In this document: piece by piece, positions 5,858 through 10,900 of the stretch
How positions within the stretch are numbered: position 1 is the first letter of the stretch
How the letters are laid out: every line of letters begins with the position of its first letter
Assembly: GCA_964362925.1 (NCBI GenBank)
Contig: CAYIGA010000020.1
Span: 1 to 10,900, forward strand
Direction of reading: 5' to 3'
DNA length: 10,900 nt
From: JANLIQ01 sp964362925
GTDB taxonomy: Bacteria > Patescibacteriota > UBA1384 > 2-12-FULL-50-11
Translations under genes and position numbers: made by a program
The notes under the pieces: model-generated
Database searches by the model: none
What the model saw: only the letters and a program-made list of their open reading frames with translations
Told to the model about the DNA's origin: nothing

Positions 5858-7735
5858 ATGCCAACCCGCGATATCGCCGTAATTTCCCACCAGGGCGAAA
5901 AATTGAGCAAGGTAGAATTGGATATTCGCAATATCGCCGTCATCGCTCACGTCGATCACGGTAAAACGACTCTTATTGATGGTCTCTTGAAACAGTCGCA
6001 CACTTTTCGTGATAACGAAGCGGCGATGAGTCAGACGCTAATTATGGATTCCAACGATCAGGAACGCGAACGCGGGATCACTATTCTGGCCAAAAACACC
6101 GCCGTCACATACAAAGGGGTCAAGATTAATATTGTTGACACCCCCGGGCACGCTGATTTTGGTGGCGAAGTGGAGCGAACATTACTGATGACCGATGGGG
6201 TGCTGTTAATTATCGACGCCAAAGAAGGGCCGATGCCTCAAACAAAATTCGTTTTAAAAAAAGCCTTGGAACTCGGTTTGCGGCCGATTGTGATCATTAA
6301 CAAGATTGATAAATCAGATTCGCAAATCGACAAGGTTCTGGGCGATACCGCCGATCTATTTTTGGATCTAGCGACCGATTCCGCCCAACTGGAATTTCCG
6401 GTCTATTACGCCATCGGGCGAGACGGCAAGGCCTGGGCCGAGGCGCCAACGAGTGAACAGTTAAGCGCTCCTGCCGACTTGACGCCAATTTTTGAAGCGA
6501 TTTTAGCCCACATTCCCGCCCCCAAAGTCGCCCATGACCAGCCGTTCCAAATGCTGGTGACAGCGCTTGACTGGGACAATTTTCAGGGTAAATACGCTAT
6601 CGGCAAAATTACTCGTGGGACCGCCAAACCCGGCTTGCTAGTGACAATCGGAACAGCCGATGCTTGGCGAGAAACCGCCAAGATTGATCGAGTTTACAGT
6701 ACCCATGGCCTTAAACGCTTGGAGGTGGACTTGGCCGAGTCGGGCGACATTGTCGCTCTTACTGGCATTAGGAATTGTCGGATCGGCGACACCGTTGCCG
6801 ATGCTGATCAACCCGAGGCTTTGCCGACGCTCCAAATCGCCGAGCCAACCTTAAAAATGGCCATTTCGGCCAATACCTCGCCGTTTGTCGGCCAAGAAGG
6901 GACGCAATTAACTAGCCAAAAAATCTACGAGCGAATTGTTAAAGAATTGGAGGTTAATGTTTCCTTGAAATTAACGACCGGCGAAAACAATCAATATATT
7001 ATTTGGGGTCGAGGTGAACTGCACCTCTCGGTCTTTATTGAATCCTTGCGTCGGGAAGGTTTTGAGATGCAAATTAGCAAACCGCAAGTGGTCACTAAAA
7101 TGATCGATGGAGTACTGCAAGAACCGGTCGAAGAACTGACAGTTGATGTTAAGAGCGACTACGCCAGTCCTGTTACCGGCGAAATTGGCAAGCGCAAGGG
7201 CATTATGACGAGCCAAACAGAAAATGATGATGGAACATCGAGAATGATGTTTGAAATTCCGACTCGGGGCTTGCTCGGCTTGCGTAATCTTTTATTAACA
7301 CTATCGCGAGGGACGGCGACGATTAACTCACTCTTTTTGCGTTTCGAACCAGTTTCTGGCGCCATTCCTAAAACTCGTAACGGCGTTTTAATCGCTTCTG
7401 TTGGCGGTAAAGCCGTCTCCTACGGTCTCAATAACGCCGAACAGCGCGGCCAAATTTTTATTAATCCTCAAACGCCGGTTTATGAAGGGATGATCGTCGG
7501 CTTACACGCCCGGGAAAATGATTTAGAGGTCAATGTCACCAAGGAAAAAAAGCAGACTAATGTTCGAGCCGCTGGGAGCGACGACGCCATTATCCTGACC
7601 CCGCCGACCATTTTGTCGCTTGAACAAGCGATCGATTTTCTTGACGACGACGAACTCCTGGAAGCAACGCCAAAGTCACTCCGATTACGCAAAAAGATTC
7701 TCAACTCGTCTCTGCGTGCCAAAGCAAAGAAATAA
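5858..7735 (+). CDS. typA: Ribosome-associated translational GTPase TypA/BipA
   Basis: The product is 625 residues from the ATG at 5858. GTPase motifs are G1 HVDHGKTT (31-38), the RGIT switch (72-75), G3 DTPGHADF (94-101) and G4 NKID (148-151). EF-G-like domains follow, and a BipA-specific C-terminal domain with GLLGLRNLLLTLSRGTA and SYGLNNAEQRGQIFI. TypA binds the ribosome, helps 50S assembly and is needed under cold and other stress, so a neighbouring RNA helicase fits functionally. The ATG lies one base after the helicase stop and has no Shine-Dalgarno. An in-frame TTG at 5918 has AAGG (5909-5912) 5 nt upstream and gives the canonical start MDIRNIAVIAHVDHGKTT, so I think the true protein may be 605 residues. 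The upstream 20 codons contain TRDIAVISHQGEK, a partial copy of the segment that follows it. Confidence 0.93.
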   Translation: MPTRDIAVISHQGEKLSKVELDIRNIAVIAHVDHGKTTLIDGLLKQSHTFRDNEAAMSQTLIMDSNDQERERGITILAKNTAVTYKGVKINIVDTPGHADFGGEVERTLLMTDGVLLIIDAKEGPMPQTKFVLKKALELGLRPIVIINKIDKSDSQIDKVLGDTADLFLDLATDSAQLEFPVYYAIGRDGKAWAEAPTSEQLSAPADLTPIFEAILAHIPAPKVAHDQPFQMLVTALDWDNFQGKYAIGKITRGTAKPGLLVTIGTADAWRETAKIDRVYSTHGLKRLEVDLAESGDIVALTGIRNCRIGDTVADADQPEALPTLQIAEPTLKMAISANTSPFVGQEGTQLTSQKIYERIVKELEVNVSLKLTTGENNQYIIWGRGELHLSVFIESLRREGFEMQISKPQVVTKMIDGVLQEPVEELTVDVKSDYASPVTGEIGKRKGIMTSQTENDDGTSRMMFEIPTRGLLGLRNLLLTLSRGTATINSLFLRFEPVSGAIPKTRNGVLIASVGGKAVSYGLNNAEQRGQIFINPQTPVYEGMIVGLHARENDLEVNVTKEKKQTNVRAAGSDDAIILTPPTILSLEQAIDFLDDDELLEATPKSLRLRKKILNSSLRAKAKK

Positions 7736-7770
7736 TTTACCTCTGGTGATCAACAATCAGAGGTAAATTA
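7733..7770 (+). terminator. 13-bp perfect inverted repeat at the typA stop codon
   Basis: TAATTTACCTCTG (7733-7745) pairs with CAGAGGTAAATTA (7758-7770) over a 12-nt loop. The left arm begins with the typA TAA. No T tract follows, so it is not a classical intrinsic terminator; it may protect the mRNA 3' end or slow polymerase. Confidence 0.5.
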
Positions 7771-7786
7771 GCCAACTCCTTACATA

Positions 7787-7815
7787 TTGACAATCTCATT
7801 TTGAAGTTGTAAACT
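7787..7815 (+). promoter_or_regulatory. Promoter of the 57-codon gene
   Basis: TTGACA (7787-7792), a 17-bp spacer and TAAACT (7810-7815). The start site is expected near 7822, leaving a leader of about 60 nt. The -10 hexamer is the same as that proposed upstream of the LysM-CHAP gene. Confidence 0.6.
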
Positions 7816-7839
7816 TCTTGTAGCCTGCTCGAAGCACAC

Positions 7840-7875
7840 GAAGGACACCGCTTCCTTGCCGAGCTGGAAGGAGTT
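7840..7875 (+). promoter_or_regulatory. Hairpin masking the Shine-Dalgarno of the 57-codon gene
   Basis: CTTCC (7851-7855) pairs with GGAAG (7866-7870), which overlaps the ribosome site GGAAGGAG. The same CTTC (7851-7854) can instead pair with upstream GAAG (7840-7843). The two folds exclude each other, so the leader could switch ribosome access. Stems are short and this is a by-eye fold. Confidence 0.35.
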
Positions 7876-7882
7876 CTAAGCT

Positions 7883-8056
7883 ATGAGCATTAAGCCAACG
7901 CCCGATTTCCGCCTAGATCGATGGTTGCTTCGGATGTGTTTTAAGTTCGGAAGAGTGCCTATTATCAGTCACATCTTCTTTGTCTTGGCCCGCCAATTAG
8001 CGAAAAAGCATGGCCGCCGGGACGGAGCGCGCAACTATCCGCCACCCGCTCGATAA
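7883..8056 (+). CDS. Small basic protein of 57 residues, unknown function
   Basis: An ATG with AAGGAG 9 nt upstream opens a 57-codon frame ending TAA. The product begins MSIKPTPDFRLDRWLLRMC. It has a short hydrophobic stretch VPIISHIFFVLA (about 25-36) and a very basic tail with KKHGRRDGAR followed by PPPAR. The hydrophobic part is too short and interrupted to be a sure membrane helix; an amphipathic membrane- or nucleic-acid-binding peptide is possible. Its own promoter, a strong ribosome site and an intrinsic terminator bracket it tightly, which supports a real gene more than the length alone. I do not recognise a family. It stands alone between typA and tRNA-His. Confidence 0.6.
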   Translation: MSIKPTPDFRLDRWLLRMCFKFGRVPIISHIFFVLARQLAKKHGRRDGARNYPPPAR

Positions 8057-8066
8057 CGACTTAGCC

Positions 8067-8111
8067 AGCCCGCCCGATTCAGACATCTGTGATGACGGTG
8101 GGCTTTTCTTT
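8067..8111 (+). terminator. Intrinsic terminator of the 57-codon gene
   Basis: AGCCCGCC (8067-8074) pairs with GGTGGGCT (8097-8104), one G-U pair, followed by TTTTCTTT (8104-8111). It lies 10 bp after the TAA. A small CAG/CTG hairpin sits in the loop. Confidence 0.7.
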
Positions 8112-8265
8112 ACCTAATCAAGCTCGCTCGGGCTTCTTCGCCCGTCGTAACTTCTTCAACGACTGCCGCGATGATGACGATGAGGGCTCTCACTTTGAAG
8201 AAGCGAGACAAGGGCGACATCGACGCTTTGCCAGCCGTGGTATTCCGGCGAAGAATAACAATCTG
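8112..8265. other. Intergenic region with two small hairpins, no gene seen
   Basis: Between the terminator and the 3' end of tRNA-His I see no supported gene. Two adjacent hairpins are visible: CGGGC-ttcttc-GCCCG (8129-8144) and GTCGT-N10-ACGAC (8144-8163), sharing one base. Open frames on both strands run into the tRNA and lack ribosome sites. A short minus-strand frame would encode about 36 residues with a hydrophobic ALIVIIAAVV stretch, but nothing else supports it. Confidence 0.4.
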
Positions 8266-8340
8266 GGTGCCCGAGAAGATTTGAACTTCCGATTTCTGGG
8301 ACCACAACCCAGCGCTTTAGACCACTAAGCTACGGGCACC
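8266..8340 (-). tRNA. tRNA-His (anticodon GTG)
   Basis: The minus strand folds as a complete cloverleaf. It has a GTGCCCG/CGGGCAC acceptor stem plus the extra G-1 opposite discriminator C73 that marks tRNA-His, a GCTT/AAGC D stem, and an anticodon stem CTGGG/CCCAG with loop TTGTGGT (anticodon GTG). The T stem is GGAAG/CTTCT with loop TTCAAAT. The genomic 3' end reads C73 followed by CA and then G, so the CCA tail is not fully encoded and must be added by nucleotidyltransferase. This contrasts with tRNA-Arg in the same window. It is the only tRNA-type gene on this strand here. Confidence 0.95.
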
Positions 8341-8354
8341 ATATTAACTGACTA

Positions 8355-8383
8355 ATTTTAGCAAAAATAATCGCCTATGTCTG
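8355..8383 (-). promoter_or_regulatory. Promoter of tRNA-His
   Basis: On the minus strand CAGACA (8378-8383), a 17-bp spacer and TAAAAT (8355-8360) with TGC before it (extended -10). The start would be about 8 nt before the mature 5' end. The -35 is weak. Confidence 0.5.
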
Positions 8384-8447
8384 GACAGGTTGCCAATATT
8401 AGTTTTCAACCGGTTGTCGTCTTTGGCCGTTTTGTTACGATGAAAAG

Positions 8448-9422
8448 GTGAAAAAAATCCTCTCGATCGGCGAGGCGACCATAGATTGCTTTGTTTTTTT
8501 GAAAGACGCGGAAGTTCGTTGTCATCTTAATAACGCCAACTGCATGCTCTGTATCCATTACGCCGACAAGATTTTGGCGGAGAAGTTGGTTTTTACCGTT
8601 GGCGGTAACGCCGCCAACACTTCGGTCTCGTTTGCTCGGCTCGGTCTGGACAGTCAACTCTACAGCGTCGTCGGCGACGACGCTAACGGCCGCAAAATCC
8701 TGGCCGCCTTAACTAAAGAGGGCGTTGATCAAGGCTACATTCAGAAATTTGCCGGCACGACCAGCTACTCGACGGCGATTGTTTTTCAAGGTGAACGAAG
8801 TTTGCTTATTTACCATGAACCGCGCGATTATCTTATTCCCAACCTTGAACCAGTCGATTGGGTCTACCTAACCAGTCTCGGTCAGAATTACCGGCTGGCT
8901 TACGACAAAGTGTTGGCGTTTGTAACTAAAACCGGCACTAAGTTAAGTTTTAATCCGGGTTCGTTTCAACTTAAAGACGGGGTCGGGGTTTTGAAAAAAT
9001 ATTTTGCCGCGACCGAAGCGCTCTTTGTCAACAAAGAAGAGGCGATGCTCCTAACCGAACAACCAGCCTCGGCGTCGATCAAGACGCTCTCCGAAGCGTT
9101 GTACGATTATGGCGTCAAGATCGTCAATATTACCGATGGCCCGAACGGCGCTTATTGCTTCGATGGTCACGAATTACTGTTTCAGGATATTATCCCGTCC
9201 GGTATTGTTGAGCGGACTGGCACCGGCGACGCTTACGGCTCTGGTTTTACCGCCGCCCTACTTTCTGGCCAGACAATCGACGAAGCGATGCGCTGGGGAA
9301 TGGCTTGCGCCGCTGGGGTGGTCAATAAGATCGGTCCCCAAACCGGCTTGCCGACAAAAGATAAGCTCCAGGAACTGCTGGCCGACCATCCGAAAATTGT
9401 CCCTAAAACCGTTCGACGGTAG
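8448..9422 (+). CDS. PfkB-family carbohydrate/nucleoside kinase
   Basis: The product (324 residues from a GTG) opens with MKKILSIGEATID, as in ribokinase-like proteins. The sugar-side motif is VGGNAANTSVSFARLG (51-66). The ATP/catalytic signature is RTGTGDAYGSGFTAALLSG (256-274), with the catalytic base D261, and NITDGPNGAY (227-236) precedes it. It should transfer phosphate from ATP to the hydroxymethyl group of a sugar or nucleoside in the cytoplasm; the substrate cannot be read from sequence. Residues 24-40 contain a CMLC pair (C32, C35) in an insert before the GG motif, which I recall from kinases in candidate-phylum genomes. An ATG at 8440 is closed by TGA after three codons, so the GTG is the first usable start; its ribosome site is poor. 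It is a single gene divergent from tRNA-His. Confidence 0.9.
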   Translation: MKKILSIGEATIDCFVFLKDAEVRCHLNNANCMLCIHYADKILAEKLVFTVGGNAANTSVSFARLGLDSQLYSVVGDDANGRKILAALTKEGVDQGYIQKFAGTTSYSTAIVFQGERSLLIYHEPRDYLIPNLEPVDWVYLTSLGQNYRLAYDKVLAFVTKTGTKLSFNPGSFQLKDGVGVLKKYFAATEALFVNKEEAMLLTEQPASASIKTLSEALYDYGVKIVNITDGPNGAYCFDGHELLFQDIIPSGIVERTGTGDAYGSGFTAALLSGQTIDEAMRWGMACAAGVVNKIGPQTGLPTKDKLQELLADHPKIVPKTVRR

Positions 9423-9428
9423 ATTTAT

Positions 9429-9453
9429 TGCTAATTGTTAGTTAAAATTAGCA
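9429..9453 (+). terminator. Hairpin after the PfkB gene, weak terminator
   Basis: TGCTAATT (9429-9436) pairs with AATTAGCA (9446-9453) over a 9-nt loop, 6 bp after the stop codon. No T run follows, so termination is uncertain. Confidence 0.35.
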
Positions 9454-9637
9454 GGGCTTAATGGTGTTCGGCCATCGATCGGCTCTCGGCTTCTTGCTGA
9501 CAGTCGATTGCTGGCACGCTGATAGCCAGTACAATCCGCCCGGAGCTCAAAGCCCCAAAGCTTGCTGGATGACAGAAATCCATTATGTCACGCCGTGCGC
9601 TTGAAGCTGGGCAGGTAGTTGGATATCTTTACAATTC
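9454..9637. other. Intergenic region before the tRNA-Arg repeats
   Basis: A 47-codon frame from the ATG at 9461 to TGA at 9602-9604 is open, with only a poor CAGGG upstream. Its product is Cys- and His-containing without a recognisable pattern. I do not call it a gene. A TACAAT -10-like hexamer (9630-9635) sits just before the first tRNA-derived unit but lacks a -35. Confidence 0.3.
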
Positions 9638-9708
9638 GCGCCCGTAGCTCAGCGGATAATCGAGTTTCACTCTCATATCCACTTGCGCTACGATGGCGGT
9701 GATAGCTT
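9638..9708 (+). repeat. 71-bp tandem unit 1 starting with the tRNA-Arg 5' segment
   Basis: The first 21 nt are identical to nucleotides 1-21 of the tRNA-Arg gene at 9780 (acceptor 5' strand, half the D stem and most of the D loop). The other 50 nt are unrelated to the tRNA. A nested hairpin is visible: GGATA/TATCC outside GAGT-ttc-ACTC. It cannot fold as a tRNA because anticodon, T and 3' acceptor strands are missing. Confidence 0.85.
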
Positions 9709-9779
9709 GCGCCCGTAGCTCAGCGGATAATCGAGTTTCACTCTCATATCCACTTGCGCTACGATGGCGGTGATAGCTT
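9709..9779 (+). repeat. 71-bp tandem unit 2 starting with the tRNA-Arg 5' segment
   Basis: An identical second copy of unit 1, directly abutting it and ending at the first base of the intact tRNA-Arg gene. The intact tRNA starts exactly one 71-bp period later, so the 21-nt segment occurs three times in phase. A GCTA/TAGC pair (within 9686-9706 in unit 1 and its equivalent here) lies near each unit's end. Confidence 0.85.
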
Positions 9780-9852
9780 GCGCCCGTAGCTCAGCGGATA
9801 GAGCGTCTGGCTTCGGACCAGAAGGCCGAGGGTTCAATTCCTTCCGGGCGCA
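9780..9852 (+). tRNA. tRNA-Arg (anticodon TCG)
   Basis: A full 73-nt cloverleaf: acceptor GCGCCCG/CGGGCGC, D stem GCTC/GAGC, anticodon stem TCTGG/CCAGA with loop CTTCGGA (anticodon TCG, reading CGA), variable loop AGGCC, T stem GAGGG/CCTTC with loop TTCAATT, and discriminator A. CCA is encoded at 9853-9855. Its immediate 5' flank is the end of the second tandem unit, so any native promoter lies either inside the units or upstream of 9638. Confidence 0.96.
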
Positions 9853-9880
9853 CCAATGAGGAAATAGCAAGCCAGAGGAA

Positions 9881-9911
9881 GCCGCCTCGCTTCGCGCGGC
9901 GACCAGTTTTT
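9881..9911 (+). terminator. Candidate terminator after tRNA-Arg
   Basis: GCCGC (9881-9885) pairs with GCGGC (9896-9900); TTTTT occurs at 9907-9911, six bases after the stem. The offset makes it weaker than the next hairpin. Confidence 0.4.
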
Positions 9912-10003
9912 ATTGAATTTTCGGGGCAAAAACGAATTGGCGATTTTGAAAGAAGGAAAGAAAAATTATTGATCATTGAATTCATAAGATTTTTAACAAG
10001 AAA

Positions 10004-10024
10004 CAGCAGAGATGCTGATTTTTT
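10004..10024 (+). terminator. Intrinsic terminator upstream of the 55-codon gene
   Basis: CAGCA-gaga-TGCTG (10004-10017) followed by A and six Ts (10019-10024). It closes the tRNA-Arg transcript and insulates the promoter that begins 9 bp later. Confidence 0.65.
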
Positions 10025-10032
10025 GTCTGAGC

Positions 10033-10061
10033 TTGACAGGGTAGATGAAATATACTATATA
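10033..10061 (+). promoter_or_regulatory. Consensus promoter of the 55-codon gene
   Basis: TTGACA (10033-10038), 17 bp, TATATA (10056-10061). The leader of about 78 nt contains a CTA-tg-CGG/CCG-TAG hairpin (near 10099-10120) before the ribosome site. Confidence 0.75.
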
Positions 10062-10145
10062 AGTAGCGTTATCAGAATCGCAAGAAACTGGTAATCTATG
10101 CGGTAATAATGCCGTAGAGAACACAGTACCATGAGGAGGTAAAGT

Positions 10146-10313
10146 ATGGACCTGATAGCGATGGGTGCAGGTTTCATCCTCAGCCACTTGTTCGCTCATG
10201 TCGCGTTCCGAGAGGACGACGAGGGCGACCGGATGTTGGTGTTCGACAGCATCAATTTATGGTTCGGCCTCTTCCTGATCTTTGGGCGCAGCAATCACCT
10301 CATCGGCGGATAG
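10146..10313 (+). CDS. Small two-helix membrane protein of 55 residues, unknown function
   Basis: An ATG preceded by GAGGAGGT (10133-10140), 5 nt away, opens a 55-codon frame ending TAG. The product has a hydrophobic N-terminal segment (about 2-21, MDLIAMGAGFILSHLFAHVA), an acidic hydrophilic turn FREDDEGDRM (21-30), a second hydrophobic segment (about 31-48, with INLWFGLFLIFG) and a short GG end. This looks like a helical hairpin in the membrane with the acidic loop on one side. Promoter, ribosome site and terminator are all close to consensus, so expression is likely high. I recognise no family. A hydrophobic type I toxin or a small subunit of a membrane complex are possibilities, neither supported directly. 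Confidence 0.65.
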   Translation: MDLIAMGAGFILSHLFAHVAFREDDEGDRMLVFDSINLWFGLFLIFGRSNHLIGG

Positions 10314-10352
10314 CCGCCGTGAAGTGCCCAGCCGAGCACCGTCATCCCATTC

Positions 10353-10394
10353 GAGCCCCTTGCGGATTCTGATTCTGCTGGGGCTCCATTTTTT
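10353..10394 (+). terminator. Intrinsic terminator of the 55-codon gene
   Basis: GAGCCCC (10353-10359) pairs with GGGGCTC (10380-10386), with an inner GCGGA/TCTGC stem, followed by six Ts (10389-10394). Confidence 0.8.
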
Positions 10395-10584
10395 CTAAAA
10401 TCAATGTTTTATTTTTTAGGTATTCGCTCCGCGAATTCTTGGATTGAATGCCGCCAAAGAAAATTGGAAATTGTTAAATCTTGCGACGAAACCGCTCCGA
10501 ATTTTTTGGGCAATAATGCGTTCGGACTAATTCAAGAATACTGCACAATTTGACACATTCCCGTTCGTCTGGGATGCTGATATT
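10395..10584. other. Intergenic region with inverted repeats upstream of the last small gene
   Basis: No gene seen. A perfect hairpin ATTCGC-tcc-GCGAAT lies at 10422-10436 and TCCGAA/TTCGGA at 10496-10501 and 10521-10526. TTGACA (10550-10555) is a possible -35 for the next gene, but the hexamer 17 bp away (GATGCT) is poor; GATATT lies only a few bases before the ATG, which would make a near-leaderless mRNA. Confidence 0.35.
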
Positions 10585-10758
10585 ATGGAAGATCAAAATC
10601 TTGGTCAGCCACAAGCACCAGCTCCGGCACCAGTTGCCCCCGCGGCGATGACCGAAGCTAGCGCTAGCAACGGTAAGAGTAGCGGGTTAACTTGGTTACT
10701 CGTTGTCGTTGTTTTTGCCGTGGTTGCTTATGGAATCTACTACTTCTATAGTCGCTAG
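10585..10758 (+). CDS. Small single-pass membrane protein of 57 residues
   Basis: A 57-codon frame begins MEDQNLGQPQAPAPAPVAPA. It has a Pro/Ala-rich, flexible N-terminus (about 8-22), a Ser/Asn-rich linker, one clear membrane helix (about 35-55, starting LTWLLVVVVFAVVAYG) and the end YYFYSR. The order suggests a tail-anchored or bitopic protein, with the Pro-Ala arm on one side. There is no Shine-Dalgarno before the ATG, which weakens the call, but the composition is protein-like and the helix is unlikely by chance. Function unknown. Its stop codon is inside a 7-bp tandem repeat. Confidence 0.55.
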   Translation: MEDQNLGQPQAPAPAPVAPAAMTEASASNGKSSGLTWLLVVVVFAVVAYGIYYFYSR

Positions 10759-10773
10759 TCGCTAGTCGCTAGT
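10751..10773 (+). repeat. GTCGCTA 7-bp tandem repeat over a stop codon
   Basis: About 3.3 copies of GTCGCTA run from 10751 to 10773 and include the TAG of the preceding gene. A 7-bp period changes frame at each copy, so gain or loss of copies before the TAG could alter the C-terminus. Confidence 0.7.
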
Positions 10774-10804
10774 AAGTGACTTCCCAAACGTATCCCCGCT
10801 TGGG

Positions 10805-10900
10805 ATAGTCGGCGGGATACGCCTCGTAAAGCTCGCAGTTTCACTGCTCGCTATAGTCGGCGGGATACGCCTCGTAAAGCTCGCAGTTTCACTGCTCGCT
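10805..10900 (+). repeat. Two identical 48-bp tandem units at the window edge
   Basis: Bases 10805-10852 and 10853-10900 are identical. Each unit contains GGCG-ggata-CGCC and then GCAGT-ttc-ACTGC, with an outer AGC/GCT. The array may continue beyond the window. The loop core AGTTTCACT is also present in the 71-bp tRNA-Arg units. Confidence 0.85.

Noticed and set aside
8089..8328. Plus-strand 79-residue and minus-strand 65-residue frames over tRNA-His
   Set aside because: Their ends are translations of the tRNA on one or the other strand; no independent support.
9109..9441. Plus-strand 110-residue frame
   Set aside because: Shifted shadow of the PfkB gene, which has catalytic motifs in the other frame.
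9461..9604. 47-codon frame after the PfkB gene
   Set aside because: Poor ribosome site, no promoter and no recognisable protein character.
9638..9779. Two extra tRNA-Arg genes
   Set aside because: Only the first 21 nt match; anticodon, T arm and 3' acceptor strand are absent.
9688..9985. Minus-strand frames over tRNA-Arg
   Set aside because: The RPEGIEPSAFWSEARRSIR and CARKELNPRPSGPKP type strings are classic antisense-tRNA translations often mis-annotated as proteins.
9993..10199. Minus-strand 68-residue frame
   Set aside because: It lies antisense to the promoter, leader and start of the 55-codon gene, whose signals are much stronger.
10751..10900. CRISPR array
   Set aside because: The 48-bp units are directly adjacent with no variable spacers, and there are no cas genes.

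Overview
The window reads as a chromosome segment from a small-genome bacterium, most likely a Candidate Phyla Radiation (Patescibacteria) member and possibly Saccharibacteria. That placement is inferred from the style of several proteins: a short VIT-family transporter, a membrane-anchored LysM-CHAP wall hydrolase with a WCTWYV catalytic motif, a DEAD-box helicase with an Arg-rich N-terminal tail followed directly by typA, and a PfkB kinase with a CxxC insert. Many isolated short transcription units add to the impression. It is not proven. UGA does not appear to be recoded. The scaffold contains one 100-N gap.

Left part (1-3180). The window opens inside a broken PLP-dependent threonine/serine dehydratase on the plus strand. 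It stops just after the glycine-rich cofactor loop. Three minus-strand genes follow: a VIT-like metal transporter, a LysM-CHAP peptidoglycan hydrolase, and a type II NADH dehydrogenase whose leader carries two mutually exclusive hairpins.

Repeat and toxin-antitoxin island (3200-4380). A 91-bp inverted-repeat element sits next to the assembly gap. The two sides of the gap carry an identical 55-bp sequence. A 151-bp MITE-like element with GGGGACGGTTCTC termini follows, then a RelB/DinJ-YafQ type toxin-antitoxin pair with an operator-like array, then a second MITE copy lacking its right terminus.

Translation block (4434-7770). A consensus extended -10 promoter drives a roughly 200-nt structured leader, a DEAD-box RNA helicase and the ribosome-associated GTPase TypA/BipA. 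The typA 5' end contains a partial duplication of its own start region, and its start codon is uncertain.

Right part (7771-10900). Three short genes of 57, 55 and 57 codons lie here, two of them with a good promoter, a strong Shine-Dalgarno and an intrinsic terminator. Between them are tRNA-His(GTG) on the minus strand, a PfkB-family sugar/nucleoside kinase, and tRNA-Arg(TCG). Two 71-bp tandem units precede tRNA-Arg, each starting with an exact copy of its first 21 nt. The window ends in a 48-bp hairpin-bearing tandem repeat.

The least explained signals are the tRNA-Arg 5'-half tandem units, the MITE-flanked toxin-antitoxin cassette, and several leaders with competing or Shine-Dalgarno-masking hairpins.
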